DNA of 64,000 nt from Ensifer adhaerens (GTDB lineage: Bacteria; Pseudomonadota; Alphaproteobacteria; Rhizobiales; Rhizobiaceae). Location: the NCBI RefSeq assembly GCF_001270265.1, contig NZ_LGAP01000003.1, forward strand, positions 62,001-126,000, read 5' to 3'. Made by a program: the position numbers and the translations under genes. Under the pieces are notes generated by a model, which was not told the DNA's origin, ran no database searches, and saw only the letters and a program-made list of their open reading frames with translations. Positions within the stretch are counted from its first letter, which is position 1. Each line of letters opens with the position of its first letter. This document shows, piece by piece, positions 1 to 7,926 of the stretch.

Positions 1-1530
1 TTCATGCCGAACCTGAACGAAGGCACGCTGATGTATATGCCGACGACGTTGCCGGGGTTGTCCGTGACGAAGGCGGCCGAGCTGATGCAGACGCAGGACA
101 GGATCATCAAATCCTTCCCGGAAGTTGAGACAGTATTCGGCAAGGCGGGCAGGGCGCTGACCGCGACCGATCCGGCACCGACGGAGATGTTCGAGACCAT
201 CATCACCCTGAAGCCGAAGTCCGAATGGCGGCCGGGTGTGACGATCGACAGCCTCAAGCAGGAAATGGACAAGGCGCTGCAGTTTCCGGGAGTATCCAAC
301 GCATGGACGATGCCGATCCGCGCGCGCATCGACATGCTGTCGACCGGAATCAGGACGCCGGTCGGCGTCAAGGTATACGGTACCGACCTCAAGGAGATGG
401 AGCGGATCGCCCGCGATGTCGAAACCGTCCTGAAGACGATCCCCGGCACATCGAGCGCCTATGCCGAGCGGGTGATCGGCGGATACTATCTCGACATCGT
501 TCCGGACCGCATCGCGCTCGGGCGTTACGGCCTGAGCATCGACGACGTCCAGGAGGTCATCGGCACGGCGCTCGGCTCCGAGGTGGTCACGTCGACCGTG
601 GAAGGCCGCGAACGCTACGGGGTGGCGGTGCGTTATCCGCGCGCCTTGCGAAGCGATCCGCAGTCGATCGCCCGCGATGTCCAAGTGGCGCTGCCGGGCG
701 GTGGAACGGTCCCTCTCGGCGAGGTCGCCGAGGTGAAGCTGACGCGGGGTGCGACGACGATCCGGACCGAGAATGGACAACTGGCGGCCTACGTCTTCGT
801 CGATATCGCCGGACGCGATCTGGGCGGCTATGTCGGGCAAGCACAGCAGACCGTTGCCGATAGCGTCAAGCTACCGTCCGGATACTCGGTCGCCTGGAGC
901 GGCCAGTATGAATATCTCGAACGGGCTAAAGCGCGGCTGGCGATCGTCGTTCCGCTGACGCTCGCGTTGATCTTCCTGCTGCTCTACCTGAACTTCAAGG
1001 CGCTCGCCGAGACACTGATCGTCATGCTGTCGCTGCCGTTCGCGCTCGTCGGCGGCATCTGGCTGATGTGGTGGCTCGGCTTCAACGCCTCCGTTGCGGT
1101 CGTCGTCGGTTTCATCGCGCTCGCCGGAGTCGCGGCCGAGACCGGGGTGATCATGCTCATCTACCTCGACCAGGCCTGGAAGGAGCGGCGGTCTGGCTGC
1201 CAAGCCGAAAATCGGGACCTGACGAGAACCGATCTTCACCAGGCGATCATGGTCGGGGCGGTCGAACGCGTACGGCCGAAGATGATGACCGTCGTCGCGA
1301 TCATGGCGGGCCTTGTGCCGATCCTGTGGAGCACGGGTGCCGGCTCGGAAATCATGCAGCGCATCGCCGTGCCGATGATCGGCGGCATGATCTCGTCGAC
1401 GATCCTGACGCTGGCGGTGATCCCGGCGATCTACGGGCTGGTCAAGGGATGGCGGCTACCGGCGGACGCAACCGCCCGGTCGGTCGCAACCGAGGTCGCG
1501 CAGGCGGCCCTGAAGGAGGCTGCCGAGTGA
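1..1530 (+). CDS. cusA: CusA/CzcA-type heavy-metal RND efflux pump, C-terminal half (partial)
   Basis: The reading frame is open from the first base, so the gene begins before the window; about 509 residues remain of a family that is usually about 1,040 long. The first residues (FMPNLNEGTLMYMP) match the periplasmic stretch of CusA-type pumps that supplies methionines to the metal path. Hydrophobic helices follow at about residues 315-395 and 445-490, with a small charged insertion (KERRSGCQAENRD) in the cytoplasmic loop between them. The family uses proton influx to export Cu(I)/Ag(I), or divalent metals in CzcA types, across inner and outer membranes with a fusion protein and an outer-membrane channel. 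The copper genes immediately downstream favour a copper/silver substrate; the exact metal is inferred. Confidence 0.93.
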   Translation, partial: FMPNLNEGTLMYMPTTLPGLSVTKAAELMQTQDRIIKSFPEVETVFGKAGRALTATDPAPTEMFETIITLKPKSEWRPGVTIDSLKQEMDKALQFPGVSNAWTMPIRARIDMLSTGIRTPVGVKVYGTDLKEMERIARDVETVLKTIPGTSSAYAERVIGGYYLDIVPDRIALGRYGLSIDDVQEVIGTALGSEVVTSTVEGRERYGVAVRYPRALRSDPQSIARDVQVALPGGGTVPLGEVAEVKLTRGATTIRTENGQLAAYVFVDIAGRDLGGYVGQAQQTVADSVKLPSGYSVAWSGQYEYLERAKARLAIVVPLTLALIFLLLYLNFKALAETLIVMLSLPFALVGGIWLMWWLGFNASVAVVVGFIALAGVAAETGVIMLIYLDQAWKERRSGCQAENRDLTRTDLHQAIMVGAVERVRPKMMTVVAIMAGLVPILWSTGAGSEIMQRIAVPMIGGMISSTILTLAVIPAIYGLVKGWRLPADATARSVATEVAQAALKEAAE

Positions 1531-1542
1531 AAGGAAGATGCC

Positions 1543-1662
1543 ATGATGAACGATATGATGGGCGGCGGCATGATGTGGGGCATGGGCCTCGCGGGTCTCA
1601 TCGGACTCGTACTGATCGCGCTCGTGATCGCGGCGCTCGTCAAGTACCTCTTCTTTCGCTGA
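1543..1662 (+). CDS. 39-residue Met-rich single-span membrane peptide
   Basis: A very small gene 12 bases after the pump stop, with a purine-rich AAGGAAG ribosome site before its ATG. The peptide begins MMNDMMGGGMMWGMG, giving seven methionines in the first 14 residues, and continues as one hydrophobic helix that ends KYLFFR. Methionine clusters bind Cu(I) in many copper proteins, and the tight spacing to cusA suggests translation with it. The role is unknown. A modulator or metal-handling subunit of the pump is a guess from composition and position only. Confidence 0.62.
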   Translation: MMNDMMGGGMMWGMGLAGLIGLVLIALVIAALVKYLFFR

Positions 1663-1766
1663 GGCGTCCGCCCGCGTCGCATAACGCAATGTTGACGCCC
1701 CGGCCCGGCGGGGTGACGCATCATGGCTTGAATTTGCGGGAATTCGGCGCGATCCTCTCTGGTGCC

Positions 1767-2126
1767 ATGAAGCACGTGTCGTTCCGACAGCTTGGCATCG
1801 TGTTCCTCGCGGTCCTGGTGGCTGCGGGGATGGGGCTGGCAATCGGCCAGGCGAGCGGCATGGCTGCCAAGATGGCGGTGATGTCCGAAATGGCAGCGTC
1901 GGATCACGGTGACTGCCAGGATTGCCCCGAGCAGCCCGCCGATAGCGCTATCAAGGCGATGGCTTGCGGCAATGTTTGCGCCGCTCCCGTGGTCGCGCCG
2001 CTACCAGTCGTGGTGCTCCTGCCGATCGGGGAGAAGGTGGCTTCCTTCGCGGCCGGCGGTCTGCTCCTCAATGGCAGGGTGTTGCCGCCCGATCCCGATC
2101 CACCACGAACCTCCGACATCGGCTGA
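1767..2126 (+). CDS. small Cys/Met-rich membrane-anchored protein of the copper locus
   Basis: 119 residues. A hydrophobic N-terminal segment (residues 9-27) acts as an anchor or signal. It is followed by a Met-rich stretch, a DCQDC motif, a further CGNVC pair and a second hydrophobic segment at about residues 80-105. The layout resembles the small DUF2946-like proteins found beside copper pumps, but I cannot assign a family securely. An upstream ATG at 1689 in the same frame would add 26 residues without hydrophobic character, so the start at the MKHVSF methionine is preferred. Metal binding by the cysteine pairs is inferred. Confidence 0.6.
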   Translation: MKHVSFRQLGIVFLAVLVAAGMGLAIGQASGMAAKMAVMSEMAASDHGDCQDCPEQPADSAIKAMACGNVCAAPVVAPLPVVVLLPIGEKVASFAAGGLLLNGRVLPPDPDPPRTSDIG

Positions 2127-2226
2127 TTTCCGGCTATCGCGACCCAAGCGACCGAGCCGGACAAGCGAACGCGTGCGCATTGAAGGCCCATGCGTTCCAT
2201 CATCTCGATGATCGGAAGGATCGAAC

Positions 2227-3681
2227 GTGGCTGAAGAATCCAACAGCGTCGTGTCCCGTCGGAGCCTGCTCCAGGCCGGAGCGGGCCTTCTGCTCGCGAC
2301 GGCGTTGCCGCCGTTCCCGGCAGGTGCTGCATCGTCCGACGGCTACCGGATTGTCGCAGAACCCGCCCGCGCACGGCTTGCTGGTCTGGATCAGCGCGAG
2401 ACGGATGTCTGGACCTACAATGGCACTGTGCCAGGCTCGCTCGTCCGGCTCCGCCAGGGCGAGCCCGCTCGCCTCCTCGTCGAGAACCGGCTTGCCCAGG
2501 AGACGACCGTCCATTGGCACGGCATAAGGCTGCCCAACGCGATGGACGGTGTGCCCGGACTGACGCAGCTTCCGATCAGGCCGGGCGAGCGCTTCGTCTA
2601 CGAATTCACGCCACTCGATGCAGGCACCTTCTGGTACCACCCGCATGCCAACAGCCTGGAGCAGCTCGGTCGCGGTCTCGCCGGAGCCGTGATCGTCGAG
2701 GAACGCGAAGCCGTCGCCGTCGATCGCGATCTTCTCTGGTTCGTAACCGATTGGAGGCTGAACGAGGACGGTGGGATAGCCTCCGGCTTCGGAAATCGCA
2801 TGGAGGCGGGGATGTCCGGGCGGGTCGGCAATACCGTCACGCTCAATGGCCGGGTTTCTGAGGCTGAAACGGTACGCGCCGGCGAACGCGTCCGCCTGCG
2901 TCTCGTCAACGGATCCCTTGCGCGTATCATGGCGCTGCGTTTCGAAGGGCATCGGCCTGTGATCGTGGCGATCGACGGACAGCCGTGCGATGCGCACGAG
3001 CCCGAGCGCGGCCGCATCCTGCTCGGTCCGGCTATGCGTGTCGATGTTATGATCGACATGCAGGCAGACCCGGGGCGGCGCTACGGCGTCATGGACGAAT
3101 TCTACGAGGGTCTGTCGTACCAACTGACGCAGCTCGCCTATGACGGGCGGTCGCCGCTTCGCGCGCATCCGCTCGATGCTCCGCTTGATCTGTCGCGCAA
3201 TCCATTGCCGGAGCCAGACCTTGCGGCAGCAGAGCGACAGGATCTGACCATCCAGGGCGGCATGATGAGCGGTATGATGACCGGAACCGGCAGCATGATG
3301 GGTGGGGGGATGATGCACGGTACGATGATGGGCATGGGCGGTGCCCCGTCATGGGCGATCAACGGCATGTCGATGACGGGCGACGGTCATGCAGGCATGG
3401 AACCTGCCATCACGTTCCAGCGTGGACGCAGCATCATACTGGTGCTGCGCAACGAGACGGCCTGGTGGCACCCGATGCATTTCCATGGTCACAGCCTGAG
3501 GGTGCTGAGCCGCAACGGCGTGGCCGTACCGCATCGCCAATGGCAGGACACCGTGTTGATGGCGCCGAAGGACGTCGTCGAAGTCGCCTTCGTCGCCGAC
3601 AACCCCGGCGACTGGATGCTGCATTGCCACGTGATCGACCACCAGATGGCCGGGCTGATGACCGTGCTTCGTGTCGCCTGA
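2227..3681 (+). CDS. Tat-exported multicopper oxidase, CopA/CueO type
   Basis: 484 residues from a GTG start preceded by a good GGAAGGA ribosome site. A Tat signal (SRRSLLQ, then a hydrophobic stretch to about residue 36) sends the folded, copper-loaded enzyme to the periplasm. All four copper-binding blocks are visible: HWHG near residue 96, WYHPHAN near 136, HPMHFHGHS near 415 and HCHVIDHQMAGLM near 466, the last two giving the type 1 and trinuclear sites. A long methionine-rich loop at about residues 343-373 resembles the Cu(I)-oxidation or docking loops of CueO/CopA. The family oxidises Cu(I) to the less toxic Cu(II). It sits mid-locus between the RND pump and Sco. Confidence 0.94.
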   Translation: MAEESNSVVSRRSLLQAGAGLLLATALPPFPAGAASSDGYRIVAEPARARLAGLDQRETDVWTYNGTVPGSLVRLRQGEPARLLVENRLAQETTVHWHGIRLPNAMDGVPGLTQLPIRPGERFVYEFTPLDAGTFWYHPHANSLEQLGRGLAGAVIVEEREAVAVDRDLLWFVTDWRLNEDGGIASGFGNRMEAGMSGRVGNTVTLNGRVSEAETVRAGERVRLRLVNGSLARIMALRFEGHRPVIVAIDGQPCDAHEPERGRILLGPAMRVDVMIDMQADPGRRYGVMDEFYEGLSYQLTQLAYDGRSPLRAHPLDAPLDLSRNPLPEPDLAAAERQDLTIQGGMMSGMMTGTGSMMGGGMMHGTMMGMGGAPSWAINGMSMTGDGHAGMEPAITFQRGRSIILVLRNETAWWHPMHFHGHSLRVLSRNGVAVPHRQWQDTVLMAPKDVVEVAFVADNPGDWMLHCHVIDHQMAGLMTVLRVA

Positions 3682-3711
3682 AACAAACAGAGCTAATCAA
3701 GGAGAATCGAA

Positions 3712-4152
3712 ATGAACCGCACCATCCGCTTCGCCAGCCTCACCGCTCTCGTTGCTTTCGCCACCCCGGCGCTGGCCGACCCCCTCCAGGCAACACTCTA
3801 CAAGAACCCGCAATGCGGCTGCTGCGAGGGCTATGCCGCCTATCTTCGGGATAACGGCTTTAACGTCGACGTGAAGCCCACCAACGACCTCGCCGAAATC
3901 AGCCGCAAGGCGGGCGTAGCGGAGGGGATGCAGGGCTGCCACACCATGTTCATCGACGGCTATGTGATCGACGGGCACGTGCCGGTGAACGTCATCCGCA
4001 AGCTTCTCACCGAGAGGCCAGCGATCGCCGGCATTACCCTGCCAGGAATGCCGATGGGGTCACCCGGCATGGCCGGCACCAAGACCGAGAAGTTCGTGAT
4101 CTACACCGTGCCCAAGGACGGTAAGGCCCCCTCCGTCTATGCGCAGGAGTGA
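3712..4152 (+). CDS. DUF411 periplasmic metal-binding protein
   Basis: 146 residues with a cleavable signal ending near ALA at residue 22. The mature protein opens with the DUF411 hallmark YKNPQCGCCEGY (cysteines 35, 37 and 38), on a thioredoxin-like scaffold, followed by GCHTMFIDGYVIDGHVP. A clean AAGGAG precedes the ATG. DUF411 proteins are common in copper and silver resistance loci and are thought to bind the metal. The C-terminal part has a Met/Gly-rich turn (PGMPMGSPGMAG) that is also typical. Its position 30 bases after the oxidase suggests one operon. Confidence 0.85.
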   Translation: MNRTIRFASLTALVAFATPALADPLQATLYKNPQCGCCEGYAAYLRDNGFNVDVKPTNDLAEISRKAGVAEGMQGCHTMFIDGYVIDGHVPVNVIRKLLTERPAIAGITLPGMPMGSPGMAGTKTEKFVIYTVPKDGKAPSVYAQE

Positions 4153-4174
4153 GGTCGGACGGGAGGTGATCGCC

Positions 4175-4441
4175 ATGACCGAACTCATCATGGAGGCAAC
4201 ATCGAAGGCGGAGGGCGGGCCGACATCCGCCTTGAGTCGTCGGCTGCTGCTGGCGCTGCCGGCTATCGCATTCGTGGGACTGGCCGCCGTGTTTGCTTGG
4301 GGCATCAGCCGCGATCCGAGCCAGCTCCCGTTGGCGCTGATCGGTAAGGCAGTGCCGACCTTCGATGCCTCCGCTTCACTCGCGGTTCTGCGGTCGTGCT
4401 GCTCGTCCACGCACGGCGATGCCACCGCTTTCGAGAGGTGA
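4175..4441 (+). pseudogene. truncated CcmG/DsbE-type thioredoxin (N-terminal anchor only)
   Basis: The 88-codon frame matches the start of cytochrome c biogenesis thioredoxins. It has an inner-membrane anchor (RRLLLALPAIAFVGLAAVFAWG) and the following LIGKAVPTFD segment, where the thioredoxin domain normally begins. The similarity stops there and the frame runs into unrelated residues (ASASLAVLRSCC) before the stop, so the CxxC active site is missing. The fragment is sandwiched between DUF411 and Sco with no room for the rest of the gene. A deletion that fused the anchor to the Sco leader region is the simplest reading. A short membrane peptide may still be made. Confidence 0.65.
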
Positions 4442-4444
4442 CCC

Positions 4445-5131
4445 ATGCGCGCATTGCATTCAGCCCTGATTGTCATCGCAATGACGGTGGCTTCCGGCGT
4501 CCCGGTGCTGGCACATTCGCTCGAGGAGGTCGATCAGGACCTCCGCGCCAAGGAGACATACTTCCAGGCGGTCGACAAAGAAGGGCCCGCATTCACATTG
4601 CAGGATTCGGCGGGCCGCACCGTCAGCCTGTCCGACCTTCGAGGCAAGGTCGTCGTGTTGAACTTCGTCTACACCAACTGCCCGGACGTTTGTCCCCTGC
4701 ATGCCGAGCGAATCGCGGAACTCCAGACGATGATCAACCGGACGCCGATGAAGGCGATGGTCGAGTTCGTCACCATCACCACGGACCCGAAGCGCGATAG
4801 AGGCACGGTGCTCAGCGAGTACGGACAGGGTCTCGACCCGGTGAACTGGATGTTTCTGACCGCAGCGCCGGGCCAGTCGGAAGACAATACCCGCAAGATC
4901 GCCGAAGCCTACGGCCTCAAGTTCACCGAAAGCGAAGAGGGCATGCAGATGCACGGCATCGTCACCCACGTGATCGACCAGGATGGCCGTCTCCGAGCCC
5001 GCTTTCACGGATTGAAGTTCGAGCCGGTCAATCTGGTCGTCTTCGTCAACGCGCTCACCAACCGGACCCAGAAATCCCACGGACATCCGGAACCGGGGTT
5101 GTGGGAACGATTGAAGGGATTGATACGATGA
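4445..5131 (+). CDS. Sco1/SenC-family copper chaperone
   Basis: 228 residues with a Sec signal ending near residue 23 (VLAHS). The thioredoxin-like domain carries the copper-binding CPDVC motif (cysteines 79 and 83) in the context NFVYTNCPDVCPLH, and the conserved distal histidine lies in the MHGIVTHVID segment (about residue 175). Sco proteins deliver copper to, or reduce the CuA site of, cytochrome c oxidase; in copper loci they also act as periplasmic copper/thiol proteins. The start ATG follows a GAGAGG site. Its stop overlaps the next start (ATGA), which implies coupled translation. Confidence 0.93.
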   Translation: MRALHSALIVIAMTVASGVPVLAHSLEEVDQDLRAKETYFQAVDKEGPAFTLQDSAGRTVSLSDLRGKVVVLNFVYTNCPDVCPLHAERIAELQTMINRTPMKAMVEFVTITTDPKRDRGTVLSEYGQGLDPVNWMFLTAAPGQSEDNTRKIAEAYGLKFTESEEGMQMHGIVTHVIDQDGRLRARFHGLKFEPVNLVVFVNALTNRTQKSHGHPEPGLWERLKGLIR

Positions 5132-5358
5132 CGACCGACGAGTCCCGCAGCCCGTCCATTCTCGAATCCGTGCTGACCTGCCCGCATTGCGGCTTTGCAA
5201 AACGCGAGACCATGCCCTTGGATGCCTGTCTGTTCTTCTATGAATGCCTCAGTTGCAAAACCCTGCTACGCCCAAATCCCGGTGACTGCTGCGTTTTTTG
5301 CTCGTTCGGTTCAGTGAAGTGCCCGCCGATCCAACAGCAGCACGGGTGCTGCGGGTAG
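5128..5358 (+). CDS. GDCCVxC-domain small cysteine-rich protein
   Basis: 76 residues starting in an ATGA overlap with the Sco gene. It carries a CPHC pair (cysteines 18 and 21), a central CLSC pair and the block GDCCVFCSFGSVKCPPIQ that defines the GDCCVxC group, annotated elsewhere as a protein or selenoprotein family. All positions here are encoded by ordinary cysteine codons. The protein ends HGCCG and has no signal sequence, so it is probably cytoplasmic. Ten cysteines in 76 residues point to metal binding or thiol chemistry; the function is not established. It is the last gene of the copper locus. Confidence 0.85.
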   Translation: MTTDESRSPSILESVLTCPHCGFAKRETMPLDACLFFYECLSCKTLLRPNPGDCCVFCSFGSVKCPPIQQQHGCCG

Positions 5359-5424
5359 GGCTCGGCTCCGATTTCCGAGGCGATTTCCCGGTTTATCGAC
5401 CTGTTCAGGGCGGCACCTGCGCTC

Positions 5425-5622
5425 CTAACGAAGTTTGGCCACGGTGCGATACGCGTTGATCAATGCTTCACGACCACCTGACAGCCCGGCGCGGCTGCCC
5501 TTTTCGCTCGACGCTTCGAGTGCTCGCAGCAGGTGCTCGGCGACGTCCAGCCGACCCTGTCGGCAAGCTTGTTTGAACAGAGTGAGGATGTTCTCTTCTA
5601 GTTTGTCGGCGCGACGGTCCAT
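5425..5622 (-). CDS. 65-residue conserved-type hypothetical protein
   Basis: A short gene on the opposite strand to the copper locus, preceded by a strong GGAGGT ribosome site eight bases before its ATG. The product is helical and charged, with a central segment RQGRLDVAEHLLRALE that resembles the tandem-helix motif of small rhizobial hypothetical proteins. There is no signal peptide or membrane segment. The frame stays open upstream for another 120 codons into the Rieske remnant, but the ribosome site fixes the start here. The function is unknown. Confidence 0.6.
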   Translation of the reverse strand: MDRRADKLEENILTLFKQACRQGRLDVAEHLLRALEASSEKGSRAGLSGGREALINAYRTVAKLR

Positions 5623-5731
5623 TCCTGGTGACCTCCATGCTGGACGGAATCTTACGGCTTCCAACGATGGCAAGGTCAAGCAAACAGAAGGAGGAGAGTA
5701 TCCCGTTCCAGCTTCTTGGAGCGTCAAGGCG

Positions 5732-5991
5732 CTATCCGATCCTGATCCTCTGATCATCGAGGAAGGCGTAGGGCAGGATTTGAAGGTTGTGCGGTGCGGG
5801 GCCTTTTCGAACCCGTCCCGAAGCATCGTAGATCGAGCCGTGGCAGGGGCAGAACCAGCGGCCGTAGGGGCCGCGCGGATCGCTGTCTTTTGGCCAAGCG
5901 GGATACAGCCGAGGTGAGTACAGACGCCCACCAAGATCAGCCATTCTGGCCGCGGCGCGCGTTCGCTGTCGGTGCTGAAGACGTCGGCCAT
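5732..5991 (-). pseudogene. frameshifted Rieske iron-sulfur protein fragment (petA-like)
   Basis: Two overlapping frames together read as the cluster-binding domain of the ubiquinol-cytochrome c reductase Rieske subunit. The first has [20 protein letters not shown] and the second has [19 protein letters not shown] followed by KGPAPHNL and a normal C-terminal end. Both cluster-ligand boxes (CTHLGC and CPCHGS) are present but in different frames. The frameshift lies just after the first box, near 5900. The N-terminal membrane anchor is absent, so the gene is both truncated and broken. A full bc1 operon would carry cytochrome b next to it; none is seen. Confidence 0.75.
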
Positions 5992-6228
5992 GGCACCACC
6001 GTCCCGAGGAGAACCTTCGTCCTTTCTCTCCCGTTCATCGATCCATCCGCCTCCGTCGCGGTCACGTCAACGCTTCTTGGAGCGAGACGGTGAGCCAGTG
6101 TTTCGGAGATCGCGTGATCGGCCGGACGACCGACCTTTTACGCTCATTGCAGAAGCAAAGATGAGCTGCGCAGTGCAACGATCGAGGCGCATTTCAAGTC
6201 GCTCGACCAGCCTGTCCAAGTGCCCGAT

Positions 6229-6927
6229 TCAGCGCAACCGGAGAATGTCCGCGAGCCGTTCCTGCTTCTTTGCCGCGAGGCCGACGTCGAGCCCCGACAG
6301 GACATCCTCCAGATGGCTTTTCATCAGCTCGGCGGATTGAGCGGCGTTGCCATCGGCGATTGCCTCGACCAAAGCCGCATGCGCATGGCTTTCGCAGGTT
6401 GTCTCGCGTTTTTTCCAGTAAAGCGCGACCACGAGGGAAGAGCTGGAGACCAGTTCGCGAACGAAATTTGTGAGCACGGTATGATTGGCGATCTCGGCGA
6501 TTTCTATATGGAATTGCGCGGATGCTGCGATAGCGTCGCTTGTGTCGCCGGAGCCGACGGCCTCGTGCTCGGCCTGCATGTGCTTGCGCAGCTTGGCGAC
6601 ATCCGACTTCTTGGCGACCTCTGCGGCGATAGCTGCAACTTTCGGCTCGATCAAGAGCCGTGCTTCAAAGACCTCACGTGCTTCCTGCTTGGTCGGGCTG
6701 GAAATGAAGGTGCCACGATTTGGCTGGAGTTGCGCGAGCCGATCGTGTGTCAGCGCCTGCAGCGCCGATCGAACAACGGTTCGGCTGACATCATAGATCG
6801 ATGCCAGTTCATCCTCGGGCAGTTTCGTCCCGGGTGCCAGCCGATGACTGACGATCGCATCGCGCAGCGCGACATAGATCGGCCACCAACTGGTCTGCTT
6901 CTCGACGAATCGGTCGCCTTTAAACAT
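6229..6927 (-). CDS. GntR-family regulator, FCD subfamily
   Basis: 232 residues. A winged helix-turn-helix at about residues 17-75 contains IYVALRDAIVSHRLAPGTKLPEDELASIYDVSR as separate elements (helix, PG turn, recognition helix). The FCD effector domain follows at about 85-215, with its conserved metal-binding pattern of acidic and histidine residues (QFHIEIAE, HAALVEAI, HLEDVL). Such regulators respond to small carboxylates or amines and usually control an adjacent catabolic or transport operon. The perfect palindrome ATTGTATACAAT at 7634 and a variant at 7831, just upstream of the ABC importer, are likely binding sites, so control of that importer is inferred. Confidence 0.9.
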   Translation of the reverse strand: MFKGDRFVEKQTSWWPIYVALRDAIVSHRLAPGTKLPEDELASIYDVSRTVVRSALQALTHDRLAQLQPNRGTFISSPTKQEAREVFEARLLIEPKVAAIAAEVAKKSDVAKLRKHMQAEHEAVGSGDTSDAIAASAQFHIEIAEIANHTVLTNFVRELVSSSSLVVALYWKKRETTCESHAHAALVEAIADGNAAQSAELMKSHLEDVLSGLDVGLAAKKQERLADILRLR

Positions 6928-7102
6928 GGAGTTGTCTCGAACACCTTAAACCCGCGATTTATTATCTTAGTGGTTTTGCGTCTAGCCGGTGTAGGCGACT
7001 CCAAGCAAAGTATCGTCGATAGTTGCAGCAAGGGGGATCATTCCTCGCAGTCAATGCGGTGTTGTTGCGAGCGGGGGACCGGGTTGGTGGCCGAAGCGCC
7101 AC

Positions 7103-7635
7103 TTACAAATCGGCGCTTCGGTACGCCGGAGCGTTAAGGCCGCTCGGCCGTTCCATCGAGGTTCTGTCCGCCGGCCCCAGACGGGATGCTGGGTTTTCTG
7201 ACCTACCCTTCGCCTCGGGCACCGGCCCGCCGTAGCCGGTAGCGATATCGTGGTGAACGAACTCGTCCGGCTTTGTCAGCACGAACTGATTGTCGGCGAC
7301 GATGTAGTTGTTGGCATGCAAGCGGGCGATAGGCTGGTAGACTTCCGGAAGGACATAGCGGCCGCTCGCATCGAGGCATTCGTCGCGGACATACATCTGC
7401 ACGACTTCGCCGATGACGATCGAGCGGCGGCCGTAATCGAGGATCTGCGACACGCGGCATTCCATGGCGCAGGGTGATTCCTGGATACGCGGCGGTGCGA
7501 CCTTGATGGAACGTCAGCCCGGAGACCTGGATTTCGTCGACATCGCTGGGGAGGTTGATGCCGGTGATGATCATCTCCTTGGCGATCGCCATGTCCACCA
7601 TGTGAGTGACGAATTCGCCATACCGCCACCCACAT
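7103..7635 (-). pseudogene. flavin-reductase-like domain gene, frameshifted and truncated
   Basis: Two frames together read as the FMN-binding split-barrel flavin reductase family. The upstream frame gives GEFVTHMVDMAIAKEMIITG and SDVDEIQVSGLTFHQG. After a shift near 7490 the second frame gives AMECRVSQILDYGRRSIVIG, RYVLPEVYQPIARLHANNY and KPDEFVHHDIATGYGGPVP. The first 40-60 residues expected of the family are absent and the last 40 codons are unrelated sequence. The enzyme would have supplied reduced flavin or acted on a flavin-dependent substrate. The remnant lies between the GntR gene and the importer, so it may have belonged to the same pathway. Confidence 0.75.
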
Positions 7636-7645
7636 TGTATACAAT
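7634..7645. promoter_or_regulatory. perfect palindrome ATTGTATACAAT, probable GntR/FCD operator
   Basis: A 12-base perfect palindrome of the TTGTATACAA type commonly bound by FCD-subfamily GntR proteins. A degenerate copy (ATTGTATGCAT) lies at 7831-7841, close to a TTGACG hexamer at 7821 and about 85 bases before the importer gene. The intervening stretch 7646-7926 holds no gene. Binding by the regulator at 6229-6927 is inferred from motif type and proximity. Confidence 0.45.
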
Positions 7646-7926
7646 AATCATCGATATTGCTGAAAGCATCAGGCGTCTAAGGTGCTCAGGATTCGCGCCT
7701 TCGGCACCTCGTTGCAGGCTTAGCGCGGCGAGAGAGCCAATAATCCCAGATCATCCTCCTCCTGATGTTCGTCGATTTCGCATTTCGCCTGCCAAAGTGT
7801 CGACAATCTAAAATACGATCTTGACGCAATATTGTATGCATGAGACAGTCCATATGTCTATACAAAACGGCGTGGAGGCCGCTTGTATCGACGGCGCGAG
7901 GAGCGCCAAAACGGAGGAGAAAACTC

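Noticed and set aside
1068-1690. Long open frame on the plus strand inside and after the cusA gene, rich in Arg/Gly
   Set aside because: It is the shifted frame of the pump gene; composition is arginine-rich as expected for GC-rich shadows. Only its last part (from 1767) is a credible gene.
2200-3318. 372-codon open frame opposite the multicopper oxidase
   Set aside because: It is antisense to a gene with all copper motifs; no ribosome site and no family resemblance.
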